From positions 1,266,680-1,330,679 of the forward strand of contig NZ_JACIJO010000001.1 of assembly GCF_014206875.1 (NCBI RefSeq): a stretch of 64,000 bases of DNA, read 5' to 3'. Position numbers and translations under genes: made by a program. The stretch comes from Algoriphagus iocasae. Its GTDB lineage: Bacteria > Bacteroidota > Bacteroidia > Cytophagales > Cyclobacteriaceae. Below, in pieces: positions 46,036-55,034 of the stretch. How positions within the stretch are numbered: position 1 is the first letter of the stretch; each line of letters opens with the position of its first letter. The notes under the pieces are model-generated. The model was not told the origin of the DNA and did not search any database. It worked only from the letters and a program-made list of their open reading frames with translations.

Positions 46036-47001
46036 TTACAACTTGATGGTTTTGATTGGTAATATCATATCCAATAAAGATAAGGCTAATGCAGCAAGAA
46101 GAAAATAGAAATACTTATTAGCCGAAGCTTCTACTGTCCTTGAGCCTGTTACACCACCTTCTAATCTTTCTAGGCGGTTGATTAAATCTCCTACTTCCTG
46201 AACTTCATCAGAAACTTCAAAATATTGTCCATCAGTTTCTGCTGCTATTTGTTGTAATGGAGTTCTTTCCAAAATAGTTCTGGCAGGCTCTCCAGTTTGT
46301 GGGTCAATCACCACGCCATTTCCTCTTGGGATGGTACTTCCTGTTTCCGTTCCTATTCCAAGAGAAAATACTTTGACGCCCAGATCTTTCAGTTCTGTTC
46401 CGATTCCCTCCAACTCGTCTCCGAAATTTTCTCCATCTGAAATCAGGATAACAGATTTTGATTTGATTTCCTGAGTTTCATCCGATTCAAATCTATCTAA
46501 TGCAACTCTTAATGGAGCATTGAGATCAGTCCCGAAGTTGGGAACCAAGCCAGTATTTAGTCCATCAATATACAATTGGAGAACACTCTGATCGAATGTC
46601 AAAGGGCATTGTAAAAATGCCTCAGAACTGAAAATGATCAATCCAATCCGATCTGAAGGGAAGTTTTTGGTCAATTCTTTCAGTTCAAATTTAACCCGCT
46701 GAAGCCTACTTGGCCCAATGTCCGTGGCATTCATCGATTGAGAAAGATCCACAGCAATGAATATGTCTTTACCTTCCTCCTTCACTTCTTTGGTTGAGGT
46801 GCCTATTGACGGGCCGGCAAACGCGACCAGAAACAAAACGAAATAGGTGATTCGAAGAACCATTTTGGTAAATAGCCTTCGTTTTTCCACTTCAAGCCTT
46901 CTGTTGATGGACCAAAACCTAAATAGGTATATAAGGTAGAGCAAGCCAAAAATGCCTGCCAATAATAGCGTGAGTTTTACGTCGGGATATGCCCAAATCA
47001 T
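46036..47001 (-). CDS. VWA-domain membrane protein (BatB/BatA-like)
   Basis: A 321-residue protein: two N-terminal membrane segments (about 8-28 and 50-70), a von Willebrand A domain (about 85-275) with an intact MIDAS motif (VDLSQSMN; later TDLNAP and ISDGENFGD), and a C-terminal membrane span (about 298-318). This is the BatA/BatB layout, with the VWA domain facing the periplasm. Bat proteins have been linked to oxygen tolerance and envelope stress. No MoxR ATPase, DUF58 or BatD gene lies upstream, so the cluster here is incomplete. Confidence 0.88.
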   Translation of the reverse strand: MIWAYPDVKLTLLLAGIFGLLYLIYLFRFWSINRRLEVEKRRLFTKMVLRITYFVLFLVAFAGPSIGTSTKEVKEEGKDIFIAVDLSQSMNATDIGPSRLQRVKFELKELTKNFPSDRIGLIIFSSEAFLQCPLTFDQSVLQLYIDGLNTGLVPNFGTDLNAPLRVALDRFESDETQEIKSKSVILISDGENFGDELEGIGTELKDLGVKVFSLGIGTETGSTIPRGNGVVIDPQTGEPARTILERTPLQQIAAETDGQYFEVSDEVQEVGDLINRLERLEGGVTGSRTVEASANKYFYFLLAALALSLLDMILPIKTIKL

Positions 47002-47144
47002 GGCCTGAAATTATAAAATAAACCTTACTTTAAAAGCACCTTTGGAATGAGTGGTTTGAAGCTCGGGGTAGAAAACGAAAAATTAACAAACATTAATTTC
47101 CTTATTTAGTATAACAAGAAAGTTTAAACACCACTTATTCAAGA

Positions 47145-49547
47145 ATGCAACTTTTTTTAAGTAGAGCAAATATTTTATTTATCTGGATTTTATTTGGGAT
47201 ATCAGGCTCACTTTCGGCTCAAAATAGCTCTTTTTTCAATGGTTTGGTGATGGATGTGACCGATTCAGAACCGCTCATAGGAGCAAATGTGTATTGGGAA
47301 GATGATGTGTCGACGGGGGTTGTGACGGATGTGGATGGGAAATTTAGAATTAGGTCAAGGGAATTGCCGGCAAGATTGGTTGTATCCTACATTGGCTTTG
47401 AGCGATCTATTCGGAATATCTCTAAAAATGAGGCTGAAAAAGAAATCAGATATTTTTTAAAACCACTGGAGATGTCTTTGGAAGAAATAATAATCCAGGA
47501 AAGGAGACCTGATGAGCAGGTGAGGAATTTAGAAACAGGTAAAGCTTCTATTCCAATTGAGACAATCAAAAATATTCCGGCCCTTTTTGGAGAAGTGGAT
47601 TTATTACGGAGTTTGCAGCTGTTGCCTGGAGTTCAAACTGCAGGCGAGGGGACTACAGGCTTATTTGTCAGAGGAGGCTCTGCCGATCAAAATTTAGTGC
47701 AACTAGAAGGCGCTCCTGTTTTTAACCCATCCCATTTTTTCGGATTTTTCTCTGTTTTTAGTCCTGATGCTTTGGATCAAGTAGATCTTTATAAAGGAAA
47801 TATGCCTGCGAGTTATGGGGGAAGACTTTCATCGCTGATAGATGTGTCGCTGAAAGAAGGTAATAATGAACAAATCCACGGAGAAGGAGGGATAGGAAGT
47901 ATATCCTCCAGATTGATGTTAAATGGTCCTTTATTTTCAGACAAATCCACTTTTGCTATTTCTGGCCGAAGAACTTATGCAGACTTATTCTTAAAGTTGT
48001 CAAGCAACGAGGATGTTAAGAACAATAAATTAAATTTCCACGACTTAAGCGCCATGTTTGCTTTTCGCTTAGGAGATAAGGATAAAATAACTTTGGCGAG
48101 CTATGAAGGAAGTGATTTTTTGGGTTTGGATGATCAGTTTGGATTGGGTTGGAGAAACTGGGTGAGTTCTTCTAAATGGAGCCATACCATCAATGAAAAT
48201 TCTTTTTTTGATCTCAAAGTATACCATTCCAGGTATCAATATAAAGTAGAGTTTGACGACCCTGAGGCTGGTTTCAGCTGGAAAAATAAACTGTCTGAAT
48301 CAGGTATGAAGGGTCAGTGGAGCTGGATCAATTCAGATAAGATGCAGTCCTATTGGGGCTTCCAAAGTCAATACTATCATTTTGCTCCTATCGGTCTTGA
48401 CCCAGCTGGGGATAGTGCTATCGAACCAATAGTGACCAATCCAAAAAATGGGTTTTTGATTAGTGCATTTCTAGGAGCTACAGTCGAACTAACACCAAAA
48501 CTGAGCACTGAAGTAGGATTGAGATGGGGATTTTTCCATCAGGTAGGTAAAGGACTCGATTATCTTTATGAGAATGATATTCCTAATGAAGAGGCCAATG
48601 TGATAGACAGTGTTTCCTATAATACTTTGGAGCCAATGCATTTTTATCAAGGCTTAGAACCACGAGTCGCTTTTCGATATTTGGTCAACGAGGAATTTTC
48701 TATCAAAGCAGCCTATAACAGAAACTATCAATATGTGCAGATCGCCTCGAATAGTTCTGCAGGTTTGCCTATCGATAGATGGATCTTAGCAGGGAAATAC
48801 ATGTCTCCTTTGCGTTCTGATCAAGTATCCATTGGTTTTTTTAGGAATTTCAATGAAAACAAGTGGGAGTTTTCTGTTGAAACTTATGCGAAGGACATCA
48901 GAAACGTTATTGACCTGAAAAATGGAGCTTCTGTATTATTCACAGATCAAGTGGAAACAGAGATCCTGACAGGAGATGGATATGCTTTAGGAGTTGAGTT
49001 TTTATTGAGAAAAAATGTAGGTAAAACCACCGGTTGGTTGGCTTACACTTATTCGAGGACCTGGAGAACTATAGAAGGGATCAGCCTAGGGCAGAGATAT
49101 AATCCTAGATATGATCGACCAAATGATGTCACGCTGGTATTGAATCATGAATTTTCGCCTGCTTGGTCAGCAGGATTGACCTTTGTCTACACCACTGGTC
49201 AAGCTGTTTCTTTCCCAATTGGAACGTATGAAGTCGATAATCAGGTGATTCCTTTGTATTCGGATTATAGAAACGAAGATCGATTCCCGGACTATCATAG
49301 AATGGATGCATCTGTTACTTGGAAAAACCCTGATAAGGGTAGAAAATGGAGAGGTAGCTGGAACTTTAGCATTTACAATCTTTATGGTAGAAAAAATCCA
49401 TTTGCATATGAATTCAGGACCGTTTTCAATGATAAGATAAATTACAATCCAGATGATGATGGGCCGATTGTCTCTGAAAAGCAGAGTGTTGTCATGACTT
49501 ATTTGTTTACATTTTTGCCTTCGATCACCTATAATTTCCAATTCTAA
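47145..49547 (+). CDS. TonB-dependent outer-membrane receptor with carboxypeptidase-like N-domain
   Basis: An 800-residue receptor: signal peptide (residues 1-25, ending SLSAQ), a CarboxypepD_reg-like beta-sandwich (about 28-112; GLVMDVTDSEPLIGANVYWE), a plug domain (about 130-230; LLPGVQTAGEGTTGLFVRGG), and a 22-strand barrel to the C-terminal aromatic FLPSITYNFQF. It imports an unidentified ligand energised by TonB. The DUF4249 lipoprotein gene follows 1 bp later and is probably its partner. Confidence 0.93.
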   Translation: MQLFLSRANILFIWILFGISGSLSAQNSSFFNGLVMDVTDSEPLIGANVYWEDDVSTGVVTDVDGKFRIRSRELPARLVVSYIGFERSIRNISKNEAEKEIRYFLKPLEMSLEEIIIQERRPDEQVRNLETGKASIPIETIKNIPALFGEVDLLRSLQLLPGVQTAGEGTTGLFVRGGSADQNLVQLEGAPVFNPSHFFGFFSVFSPDALDQVDLYKGNMPASYGGRLSSLIDVSLKEGNNEQIHGEGGIGSISSRLMLNGPLFSDKSTFAISGRRTYADLFLKLSSNEDVKNNKLNFHDLSAMFAFRLGDKDKITLASYEGSDFLGLDDQFGLGWRNWVSSSKWSHTINENSFFDLKVYHSRYQYKVEFDDPEAGFSWKNKLSESGMKGQWSWINSDKMQSYWGFQSQYYHFAPIGLDPAGDSAIEPIVTNPKNGFLISAFLGATVELTPKLSTEVGLRWGFFHQVGKGLDYLYENDIPNEEANVIDSVSYNTLEPMHFYQGLEPRVAFRYLVNEEFSIKAAYNRNYQYVQIASNSSAGLPIDRWILAGKYMSPLRSDQVSIGFFRNFNENKWEFSVETYAKDIRNVIDLKNGASVLFTDQVETEILTGDGYALGVEFLLRKNVGKTTGWLAYTYSRTWRTIEGISLGQRYNPRYDRPNDVTLVLNHEFSPAWSAGLTFVYTTGQAVSFPIGTYEVDNQVIPLYSDYRNEDRFPDYHRMDASVTWKNPDKGRKWRGSWNFSIYNLYGRKNPFAYEFRTVFNDKINYNPDDDGPIVSEKQSVVMTYLFTFLPSITYNFQF

Positions 49548-49548
49548 A

Positions 49549-50382
49549 ATGAGAAGATTAACGGCTATTTTGATTGCTTGCATTTGTTGGTCTTGCCAAG
49601 AGGAAGTGAACTTGCCTTTAGCGACCATAGATGGAGTGATTCCTGTGATTGAAGCTACTTGGACTGACGCTTCCTATTACAATGAGGTGAAGGTGACATT
49701 GGCAGAGAATTATTTTGATACCACTGATGTCGATATTATTTCTGATGCTCAGGTTACGATTCGTGGGCTGAGAACAGGAGTGACTATACCTTTTTCTTTT
49801 AATGATGATACCCAAAGTTTCAAGCCTGTCAATGATGGGATTACCGCCAAAGTAGGGGAATTGTATCAAATCAGTTTAGAATGGGAAGACAAGGTTTTCA
49901 TGGCAACTGGTGAAATGCTCATGCCTCCAACGGTAGATAGTTTAACCTATCAATACCAAGAAAAGCGGATATTTAGGGATGAAGGATATTATATAAAGGT
50001 CTATGGCAAAATCCCATTTGAGGAGGATAATTATTACCGGATCAAAGTGATTGAAAATGACACTTTAAAAAATGATCGGGATGATTATTTGCTATTTGAC
50101 GACACATTTGGATTGACATTTTTTGAAGATGGACTGGAATTAAATTACTCATTTGATGAAGGAGATAAAGTAAGGCTGGAGCTTTTCAGAATGAATAAAA
50201 GCGCCTATGATTACCTCACTCAAATTGTAGGATTACTTTATAATGACGGTGGATTATTTAGTCCTCCTCCACAAAATCCTGAAACAAATTTTGAGGTAAT
50301 TTCTGGGGATTCTGAGGTCTTCGGGTTCTTTTTGGTATCGCCTGTTCTGACAGAAACGATATTTATTGAGAATGATGATTAA
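49549..50382 (+). CDS. DUF4249 family lipoprotein
   Basis: A 277-residue lipoprotein, with signal peptide MRRLTAILIACICWSCQ (lipobox cysteine C16), of the DUF4249 family, which in Bacteroidota almost always lies next to a TonB-dependent receptor of the preceding type. The early VIEATWTDASYYNEVKVTLA and DAQVTIRG blocks and the beta-rich body fit. It probably sits on the receptor at the cell surface or in the periplasm; its ligand is unknown. Confidence 0.88.
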   Translation: MRRLTAILIACICWSCQEEVNLPLATIDGVIPVIEATWTDASYYNEVKVTLAENYFDTTDVDIISDAQVTIRGLRTGVTIPFSFNDDTQSFKPVNDGITAKVGELYQISLEWEDKVFMATGEMLMPPTVDSLTYQYQEKRIFRDEGYYIKVYGKIPFEEDNYYRIKVIENDTLKNDRDDYLLFDDTFGLTFFEDGLELNYSFDEGDKVRLELFRMNKSAYDYLTQIVGLLYNDGGLFSPPPQNPETNFEVISGDSEVFGFFLVSPVLTETIFIENDD

Positions 50383-50407
50383 GTCGTAATTGATACTTTT
50401 TACGACT
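50382..50407. repeat. 8-bp inverted repeat between DUF4249 and the ArsC-like gene
   Basis: AGTCGTAA and TTACGACT with a 10-nt centre, starting on the last base of the DUF4249 stop codon. It has no T-tail and ends 8 bp before a TAAGTTTG promoter box, so it may be an operator for the next gene rather than a terminator. Confidence 0.5.
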
Positions 50408-50415
50408 GTAATTTT

Positions 50416-50423
50416 TAAGTTTG
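50416..50423 (+). promoter_or_regulatory. -7 element (TAAGTTTG) of the ArsC-like gene
   Basis: Exact TAnnTTTG match; it covers the in-frame TTG at 50421, which supports the ATG at 50454 as the start. The -33 region is not clear. Confidence 0.5.
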
Positions 50424-50453
50424 CTCAACGAATATTTTACCCCTTATTCCAAG

Positions 50454-51092
50454 ATGAATCAATCTTTGAACATGTTTATTTCCCAGAAATTAGAGCAAAG
50501 CATTTCTGATATTTTAGAGTTGCCTATTGCAAAGGATAGAAAAGCTATTTTAGAGGAGTTAATCCACTATGTGACAAAGACATTAGATGCAGGGAAAAAG
50601 GTCAATCTAAATTTCATTTGTACACATAATAGCCGTAGAAGCCAAATTTCTCAGGTTTGGGCACATGTGGCAGCCTTTTATTATGGGCTTGAAATTGCTT
50701 GTTTTTCTGGTGGGGTAGAAGTGACGGCTTTCAATCCAAGAGCTATTCTTGCTTTAAAAAATCAAGGATTTAAGATTGATTTTGAGCAGGATGAAAACCC
50801 TGTTTACAAATTGTATTTTTCAAAAAGTGAGAATCCGATTACTGCGTTTTCAAAGCTTTATTCTGACCCTGCCAATCCAAATGAGGGTTTTGCAGCCGTG
50901 ATGACCTGTGATCATGCGGATCAAAATTGTCCTTTTATTCCAGGGGCCGAGGCTAGAATCTCACTTCAATTTGAGGATCCTAAAAAGTATGATGATACAC
51001 CTCTAGAAAGTGAAATGTATTCCGCTAGGTCATTGCAGATTGCCTCTGAACTTTTTTATGCATTTAAGAGAGTGAAGGAAAGAAGATTATAA
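50454..51092 (+). CDS. ArsC-like arsenate reductase / low-molecular-weight tyrosine phosphatase family
   Basis: A 212-residue protein with the phosphatase/reductase loop C56-x5-R62 (CTHNSRRS) and a later C152-x6-C159 pair (TCDHADQNCP). The three cysteines and their spacing match thioredoxin-coupled arsenate reductases (C10, C82, C89 of the classic enzyme), although many Bacteroidota homologues are annotated as protein-tyrosine phosphatases. Residues 1-50 are an N-terminal helical extension absent from classic ArsC. No ars genes are adjacent. Confidence 0.82.
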   Translation: MNQSLNMFISQKLEQSISDILELPIAKDRKAILEELIHYVTKTLDAGKKVNLNFICTHNSRRSQISQVWAHVAAFYYGLEIACFSGGVEVTAFNPRAILALKNQGFKIDFEQDENPVYKLYFSKSENPITAFSKLYSDPANPNEGFAAVMTCDHADQNCPFIPGAEARISLQFEDPKKYDDTPLESEMYSARSLQIASELFYAFKRVKERRL

Positions 51093-51100
51093 ATCAATGG

Positions 51101-51472
51101 TCAGTTTAACTGCAGTTTTTCTTTCAATAGTTTAAAATCCACCGGTTTGGTCAAAAACTCATCTGCTCCGAGACTTTTGGCAGTATTATAATTTTGCTCA
51201 TCCCCGTAGGCAGAGATCATCATTACTATTGGCTTTGGCACCAATTCCTTTTGCTTGATTTCTTTCAATAATTCCAATCCACTCATTCCCGGCATGTTAA
51301 TGTCCGAAAGGATTAAAATTGCTTCATGGTCTAACTTTTCGATGTATTCCAAAGCTTCTTTTCCCGAGAAAGCAAAAGCAAAATCAACAGTCTTGGATCG
51401 AATCTCTTTTCTGAATCGCTGTTCAAAAAGTGTCTTGACGTCTTGCTCGTCATCTACAACTAGAATTTTCAT
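51101..51472 (-). CDS. Single-domain response regulator
   Basis: A 123-residue CheY-like receiver: acidic pair D7/D8, phospho-acceptor D57 (ILSDINMPG), the conserved Thr/Ser region (VMMISAYGDE) and lysine in FLTKPVDF. It has no output domain. Its start overlaps the kinase gene by 4 bp, so it is probably that kinase's direct partner; it would pass the signal by protein-protein contact or phosphotransfer. Confidence 0.92.
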   Translation of the reverse strand: MKILVVDDEQDVKTLFEQRFRKEIRSKTVDFAFAFSGKEALEYIEKLDHEAILILSDINMPGMSGLELLKEIKQKELVPKPIVMMISAYGDEQNYNTAKSLGADEFLTKPVDFKLLKEKLQLN

Positions 51473-52845
51473 AATTTAATTTTTGGTAAAATAAGTTTGA
51501 ATTGAGCTCCCTCACCAGGTTCTGAATCTACCAGGATTTCTCCTCCATGAAATCTCATGATATCATAGCTCAAAGATAATCCTAGACCGGTACCTTGTCC
51601 TGTCGGCTTAGTGGTGAAAAATGGCTGGAATATTTTCTGTTTTACTTCTTCAGGAATCCCGTTACCATTATCTCTTATAATTATTTCGATGTGATTCTCT
51701 AAGTTTTTGGTGCTTACAGCAACCATTGGCTTAAAATCAATCGTGGTTAGGCTTTGTTTCTTTTCTGATACTGAATGAAATGAATTGTTGAACATATTTA
51801 AAATGACTCTTCCAAAATCCTGAGGAACTACTTCTATTAACGGCAGAGTTTCATCAAAATCCATTTCAAAATCTGAATTAAATGATTTGTCTTTGGCTCG
51901 AAGACCATGATAGGAGAGTCTCAAATATTCGTCAATCAACTTGTTGATATCAGTGGGCTCTTTTTGCCCGGAATTAGCTCTAGAATGTTGCAGCATCCCT
52001 TTGACAATCGAATCCGCCCTTTTTCCATGGTGATTTATTTTTCCCAGATTTTCTTTTAAATCCTGACAGATAGCAATGACCTCATCAAAATCTTTATTCT
52101 CAATTTCTCCCAGCATTTCATCAAGAAGTTCATTGCTAACCTCAGAAAAATTATTCACAAAATTCAATGGATTTTGAATCTCATGGGCTATTCCTGCTGT
52201 TAATTCACCCAAAGAAGCCATTTTTTCGGACTGAATTAATTGAGCTTGGGTGTCTTTTAGTTCTTTTAAAGTATCCTCGACTAGCTCTTTGGCTTTTTGA
52301 AGCTGAAGATTTTTTTGAATCAAATCACTAGTTTGCTCAGCAACTTTACGTTCTAATTCCTCATTTTTCTTTTTCCACTCCGTGAGATGCCAAGCATCAT
52401 TTTCAACATTTACTGGTGTGCTTCCATGCCAATGAATCAATTTCCAACTGGGACTATTCCACTCAAATAATGCACTTAACCTAAATTCCACCTTGTTTAC
52501 TCCTTCCTGATTTTCGATGAAAAGATTTAAAATGGAAACGAAGAGGTGTAAATTCCCAGAAGGATTTTCCCATTCATGTATTGAAAACTCTTCATAAGAG
52601 ACCGAAACTCCCAACTCTTTACTTTGTTGATATTGCAAAAAGATCAACTCTATAAATTGATTGAGACCTATAATCTTTTCGTCTTTTGTTGTGCCAAAGC
52701 CTGTGACATTTTCAGAAATGTATTCAGGGATTTTTTCAGCAGGATATTCGGAAATAAATATTTTGATCATCTCCCTATAAGCCACTTTCAGCAATTGGCT
52801 TTTTTCCGGATTCTTTGGTTTCAAAATATTTTCCTTGGTTTTCAT
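51469..52845 (-). CDS. Soluble histidine kinase with NTF2/SnoaL-like sensor domain
   Basis: A 458-residue kinase without signal peptide or membrane span. Residues about 15-150 look like a SnoaL/NTF2-like small-ligand pocket (NQFIELIFLQYQQSKELG; FEWNSPSWKLIHWHGSTP). A long coiled coil follows (about 160-205). HisKA carries H221 (IAHEIQNPLNF), and HATPase_c covers about 330-455 (RVILNMFNNSFHSV, DNGNGIPE, GTGLGLSLSY). The Q-N after the HE of the H-box is typical of the Bacteroidota HEIQNPL class. The next gene is its receiver. Confidence 0.9.
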   Translation of the reverse strand: MKTKENILKPKNPEKSQLLKVAYREMIKIFISEYPAEKIPEYISENVTGFGTTKDEKIIGLNQFIELIFLQYQQSKELGVSVSYEEFSIHEWENPSGNLHLFVSILNLFIENQEGVNKVEFRLSALFEWNSPSWKLIHWHGSTPVNVENDAWHLTEWKKKNEELERKVAEQTSDLIQKNLQLQKAKELVEDTLKELKDTQAQLIQSEKMASLGELTAGIAHEIQNPLNFVNNFSEVSNELLDEMLGEIENKDFDEVIAICQDLKENLGKINHHGKRADSIVKGMLQHSRANSGQKEPTDINKLIDEYLRLSYHGLRAKDKSFNSDFEMDFDETLPLIEVVPQDFGRVILNMFNNSFHSVSEKKQSLTTIDFKPMVAVSTKNLENHIEIIIRDNGNGIPEEVKQKIFQPFFTTKPTGQGTGLGLSLSYDIMRFHGGEILVDSEPGEGAQFKLILPKIKL

Positions 52846-53271
52846 TCAAAAAGAATTGAAGCACATATAAATGCAAATTCAAAAATTATAATCGGTAAGG
52901 AATTCAATAAAAGGTAGGGCCCTAATTGTTTGGCTAATGGGTTAACCTTTTTTTAATAATTCTTCAAATTAGAGTTCTTTCTTGGAGGCATTTTTATGGG
53001 CCTCTATTTGGATAGATAAACTAAAACTAGGTGTTGAATTTTAACTTCTAACTCATATTTAATTTAAGGTATTTTTTTGATAATAATACATTTTACAAGT
53101 GGGAACAACAAAATTTATGGTTTAAAAAAACAGGTTAAGGAATTAGATTCCTTTTTGGATTTGGGCGGTTTTTGATACCTATAGGAGCATGACGGAATAT
53201 TAACAACAAATTAATCGTAGATATATGAAAATTTCGTAGGTATTTTAAAAATTTCATTTTACTTTAGAATT
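52846..53271. other. Divergent intergenic region (426 bp) between the kinase and the first blaI
   Basis: No gene is seen. On the minus strand TACCTTTT (52909-52916) is a possible -7 box for the kinase; it is adjacent to a perfect 10-bp palindrome TAGGGCCCTA (52915-52924). The blaI end holds two operator-like palindromes (53205-53238) and a TACTTTAG box at 53260-53267. The stretch from 52930 to 53200 shows nothing I can interpret. Confidence 0.4.
53205..53238. promoter_or_regulatory. Paired BlaI-operator-like palindromes, first cassette
   Basis: TATGAAA-A-TTTCGTA (53224-53238, one mismatch between arms) preceded exactly 19 bp upstream (centre to centre) by a degenerate copy at 53205-53219 that keeps ATCGTA on its right side. 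The right end of the proximal site lies at the -33 position of the candidate TACTTTAG promoter. The same arrangement occurs before the second cassette. Confidence 0.65.
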
Positions 53272-53646
53272 ATGAATGAATTGAATCACAACGAAGAACT
53301 GATCATGCGCATCTTTTGGAAGCTTGAAAATGCTTTGGTGAGAGATGTATTGGATGAATTGCCAGAGCCAAAACCACCCTATACGACTTTGGCGTCCTCT
53401 ATTAGGCTTTTGGAGAAAAAAGGATATTTAAGTCACAAGACTTATGGCACAACGCACCTTTTCTTTCCCTTGATTACTCAGGCAGAATACAGTAAAAAGA
53501 GTATCAACCGAATTGTTAAGAATTTCTTTGAAGGATCTGTTGGGAACTTCCTTTCATTTATGGTGAAGGAAAAAAATATCTCTGACGATGAGCTTCAAGA
53601 TTTGCAGAAGTTGATAGATGATTACGAAAACCCAGAAAAGGAATGA
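53272..53646 (+). CDS. BlaI/MecI-family transcriptional repressor (cassette 1)
   Basis: A 124-residue winged-helix repressor of the BlaI/MecI/CopY family: N-terminal EELIMRIFWKLENALVRDVL, the recognition segment PYTTLASSIRLLEKKGYL, and a C-terminal dimerisation part with SFMVKEKNISDDELQDLQ. Homologues block transcription until cleaved or released by an M56 (BlaR1-type) sensor protease, here encoded by the next gene, which overlaps it by 4 bp. It is about two-thirds identical by eye to the repressor at 55575, so the two look like duplicates. Confidence 0.93.
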   Translation: MNELNHNEELIMRIFWKLENALVRDVLDELPEPKPPYTTLASSIRLLEKKGYLSHKTYGTTHLFFPLITQAEYSKKSINRIVKNFFEGSVGNFLSFMVKEKNISDDELQDLQKLIDDYENPEKE

Positions 53647-55001
53647 ACGCATTATTAACATATCTAATAGAAGCGAGTATCTGCATGGCAGTTTCACTTG
53701 TTTTTTACCGGTTGGTACTGAGTGAGTTGACATTCTTTGCGATGAACCGTGCTATTTTATTGACAATGTTGGGTTTCTCATTGGTCATTCCTGTTTTATC
53801 TGTTGATTTTTATCCGATTCAAACCATGTTGGTGAGGGAAGTAACCTTGCCGGAATTTTTTGTAGGGGATCAAACTCAATCAAATTCATCCATTTTCCAA
53901 TTGGATTGGTTGAAAATTATTGGGTCTATTTATATGATTGGAGTATTGTACACTGCTTCCAGATTGATTTTGGGCTTTTTTCAATCACTTAACTTACTTC
54001 GTGAAGCAAAATTATTTTTCTACGAGGGTCAATTCATTGCAGTACACCCTCGATTCACACCTGCATCTTTCTTCCAATATATTTTGCTTCCAAAATTTCA
54101 TCAGGAAGATGAGGACCAGCAGCGGATTATTTTACATGAGTCTGTTCATGTCAGTGAAAAACATAGCTGGGATTTACTCTTTGTCCAGATGGCAAAAATT
54201 GTTTTTTGGTTCAACCCTTTAATATATCTATTTGAAAATTCTATCCGAGAGATACATGAGTTTCAGGCGGATCAGGGAGTGACTCGAACCTATTCTCAAA
54301 CAGAGTATTCCAGACTTTTATTGAGGCTGTTGACAGCAGGAAGAGGCTGGCAGTTCATGAATAACTTTAACCAATTTCAAACCAAAAAACGAATTATCAT
54401 GATGAACAAAACAAAATCAGATAGAAATCTGAGAAGTAGATTTCTCTGGGCAGTTCCTGTGATGGGATTGTTATTTTTAATGTTCTCTTGTGACCTGGCT
54501 CAGATGGATGAGGAAATCGAAGGACCAGTTCAAAATGGGGAACAGGCAAAAGCCATGGGGCCTGCAGATCTTGCGGCTAGGATCAAAGATGTGGGATCTG
54601 ATGGCAATGAGATTTTTGATGTAGTAGAAACCCAACCAAAACCTCCAGGCGGTATGGTAGGTTGGAATTCATATTTAGCATCTAATCTGAATTATCCAGC
54701 TCAAGCTAGACAAATGGGTATTGAAGGAACAGTGATCGTAGTGTTTGTTGTGAACACAGATGGTTCAGTGTCGGATGTTGATATTCTAAGAGGAATCGGT
54801 GGAGGGTGTGATGAAGAGGCTATTCGAGTAGTAGAAAATTCTCCAAATTGGGAGGCTGGATCACAAAGAAAAAGGTTGGTAAATACCAGAATGAGGTTGC
54901 CGATCCGATTCAAATTAGGAAACGCAGAAATTGATACTCAGAAATCAAGTGAAGTCACTTTAGATTTTCCAGAGAAAATTGAAGTTCCTATTTCCAATTG
55001 A
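53643..55001 (+). CDS. BlaR1-type M56 metallopeptidase with C-terminal TonB domain (cassette 1)
   Basis: A 452-residue membrane protein: membrane segments at about 1-25, 35-55 and 95-115, and the gluzincin motif HESVH at 165-169 with a downstream Glu in REIHEFQADQ. A further hydrophobic segment at about 266-282 ends in FSC (C283) and reads like a lipoprotein signal, directly after Met253-Met254. A periplasmic TonB-C-like domain follows at about 345-440 (GIEGTVIVVFVVNTDGSVSD). No penicillin-binding sensor domain is present. It should sense an envelope signal and cleave BlaI. Confidence 0.9.
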   Translation: MNALLTYLIEASICMAVSLVFYRLVLSELTFFAMNRAILLTMLGFSLVIPVLSVDFYPIQTMLVREVTLPEFFVGDQTQSNSSIFQLDWLKIIGSIYMIGVLYTASRLILGFFQSLNLLREAKLFFYEGQFIAVHPRFTPASFFQYILLPKFHQEDEDQQRIILHESVHVSEKHSWDLLFVQMAKIVFWFNPLIYLFENSIREIHEFQADQGVTRTYSQTEYSRLLLRLLTAGRGWQFMNNFNQFQTKKRIIMMNKTKSDRNLRSRFLWAVPVMGLLFLMFSCDLAQMDEEIEGPVQNGEQAKAMGPADLAARIKDVGSDGNEIFDVVETQPKPPGGMVGWNSYLASNLNYPAQARQMGIEGTVIVVFVVNTDGSVSDVDILRGIGGGCDEEAIRVVENSPNWEAGSQRKRLVNTRMRLPIRFKLGNAEIDTQKSSEVTLDFPEKIEVPISN

Positions 55002-55034
55002 TTAAATAACTAAAATAATATCCAAAATATACAG

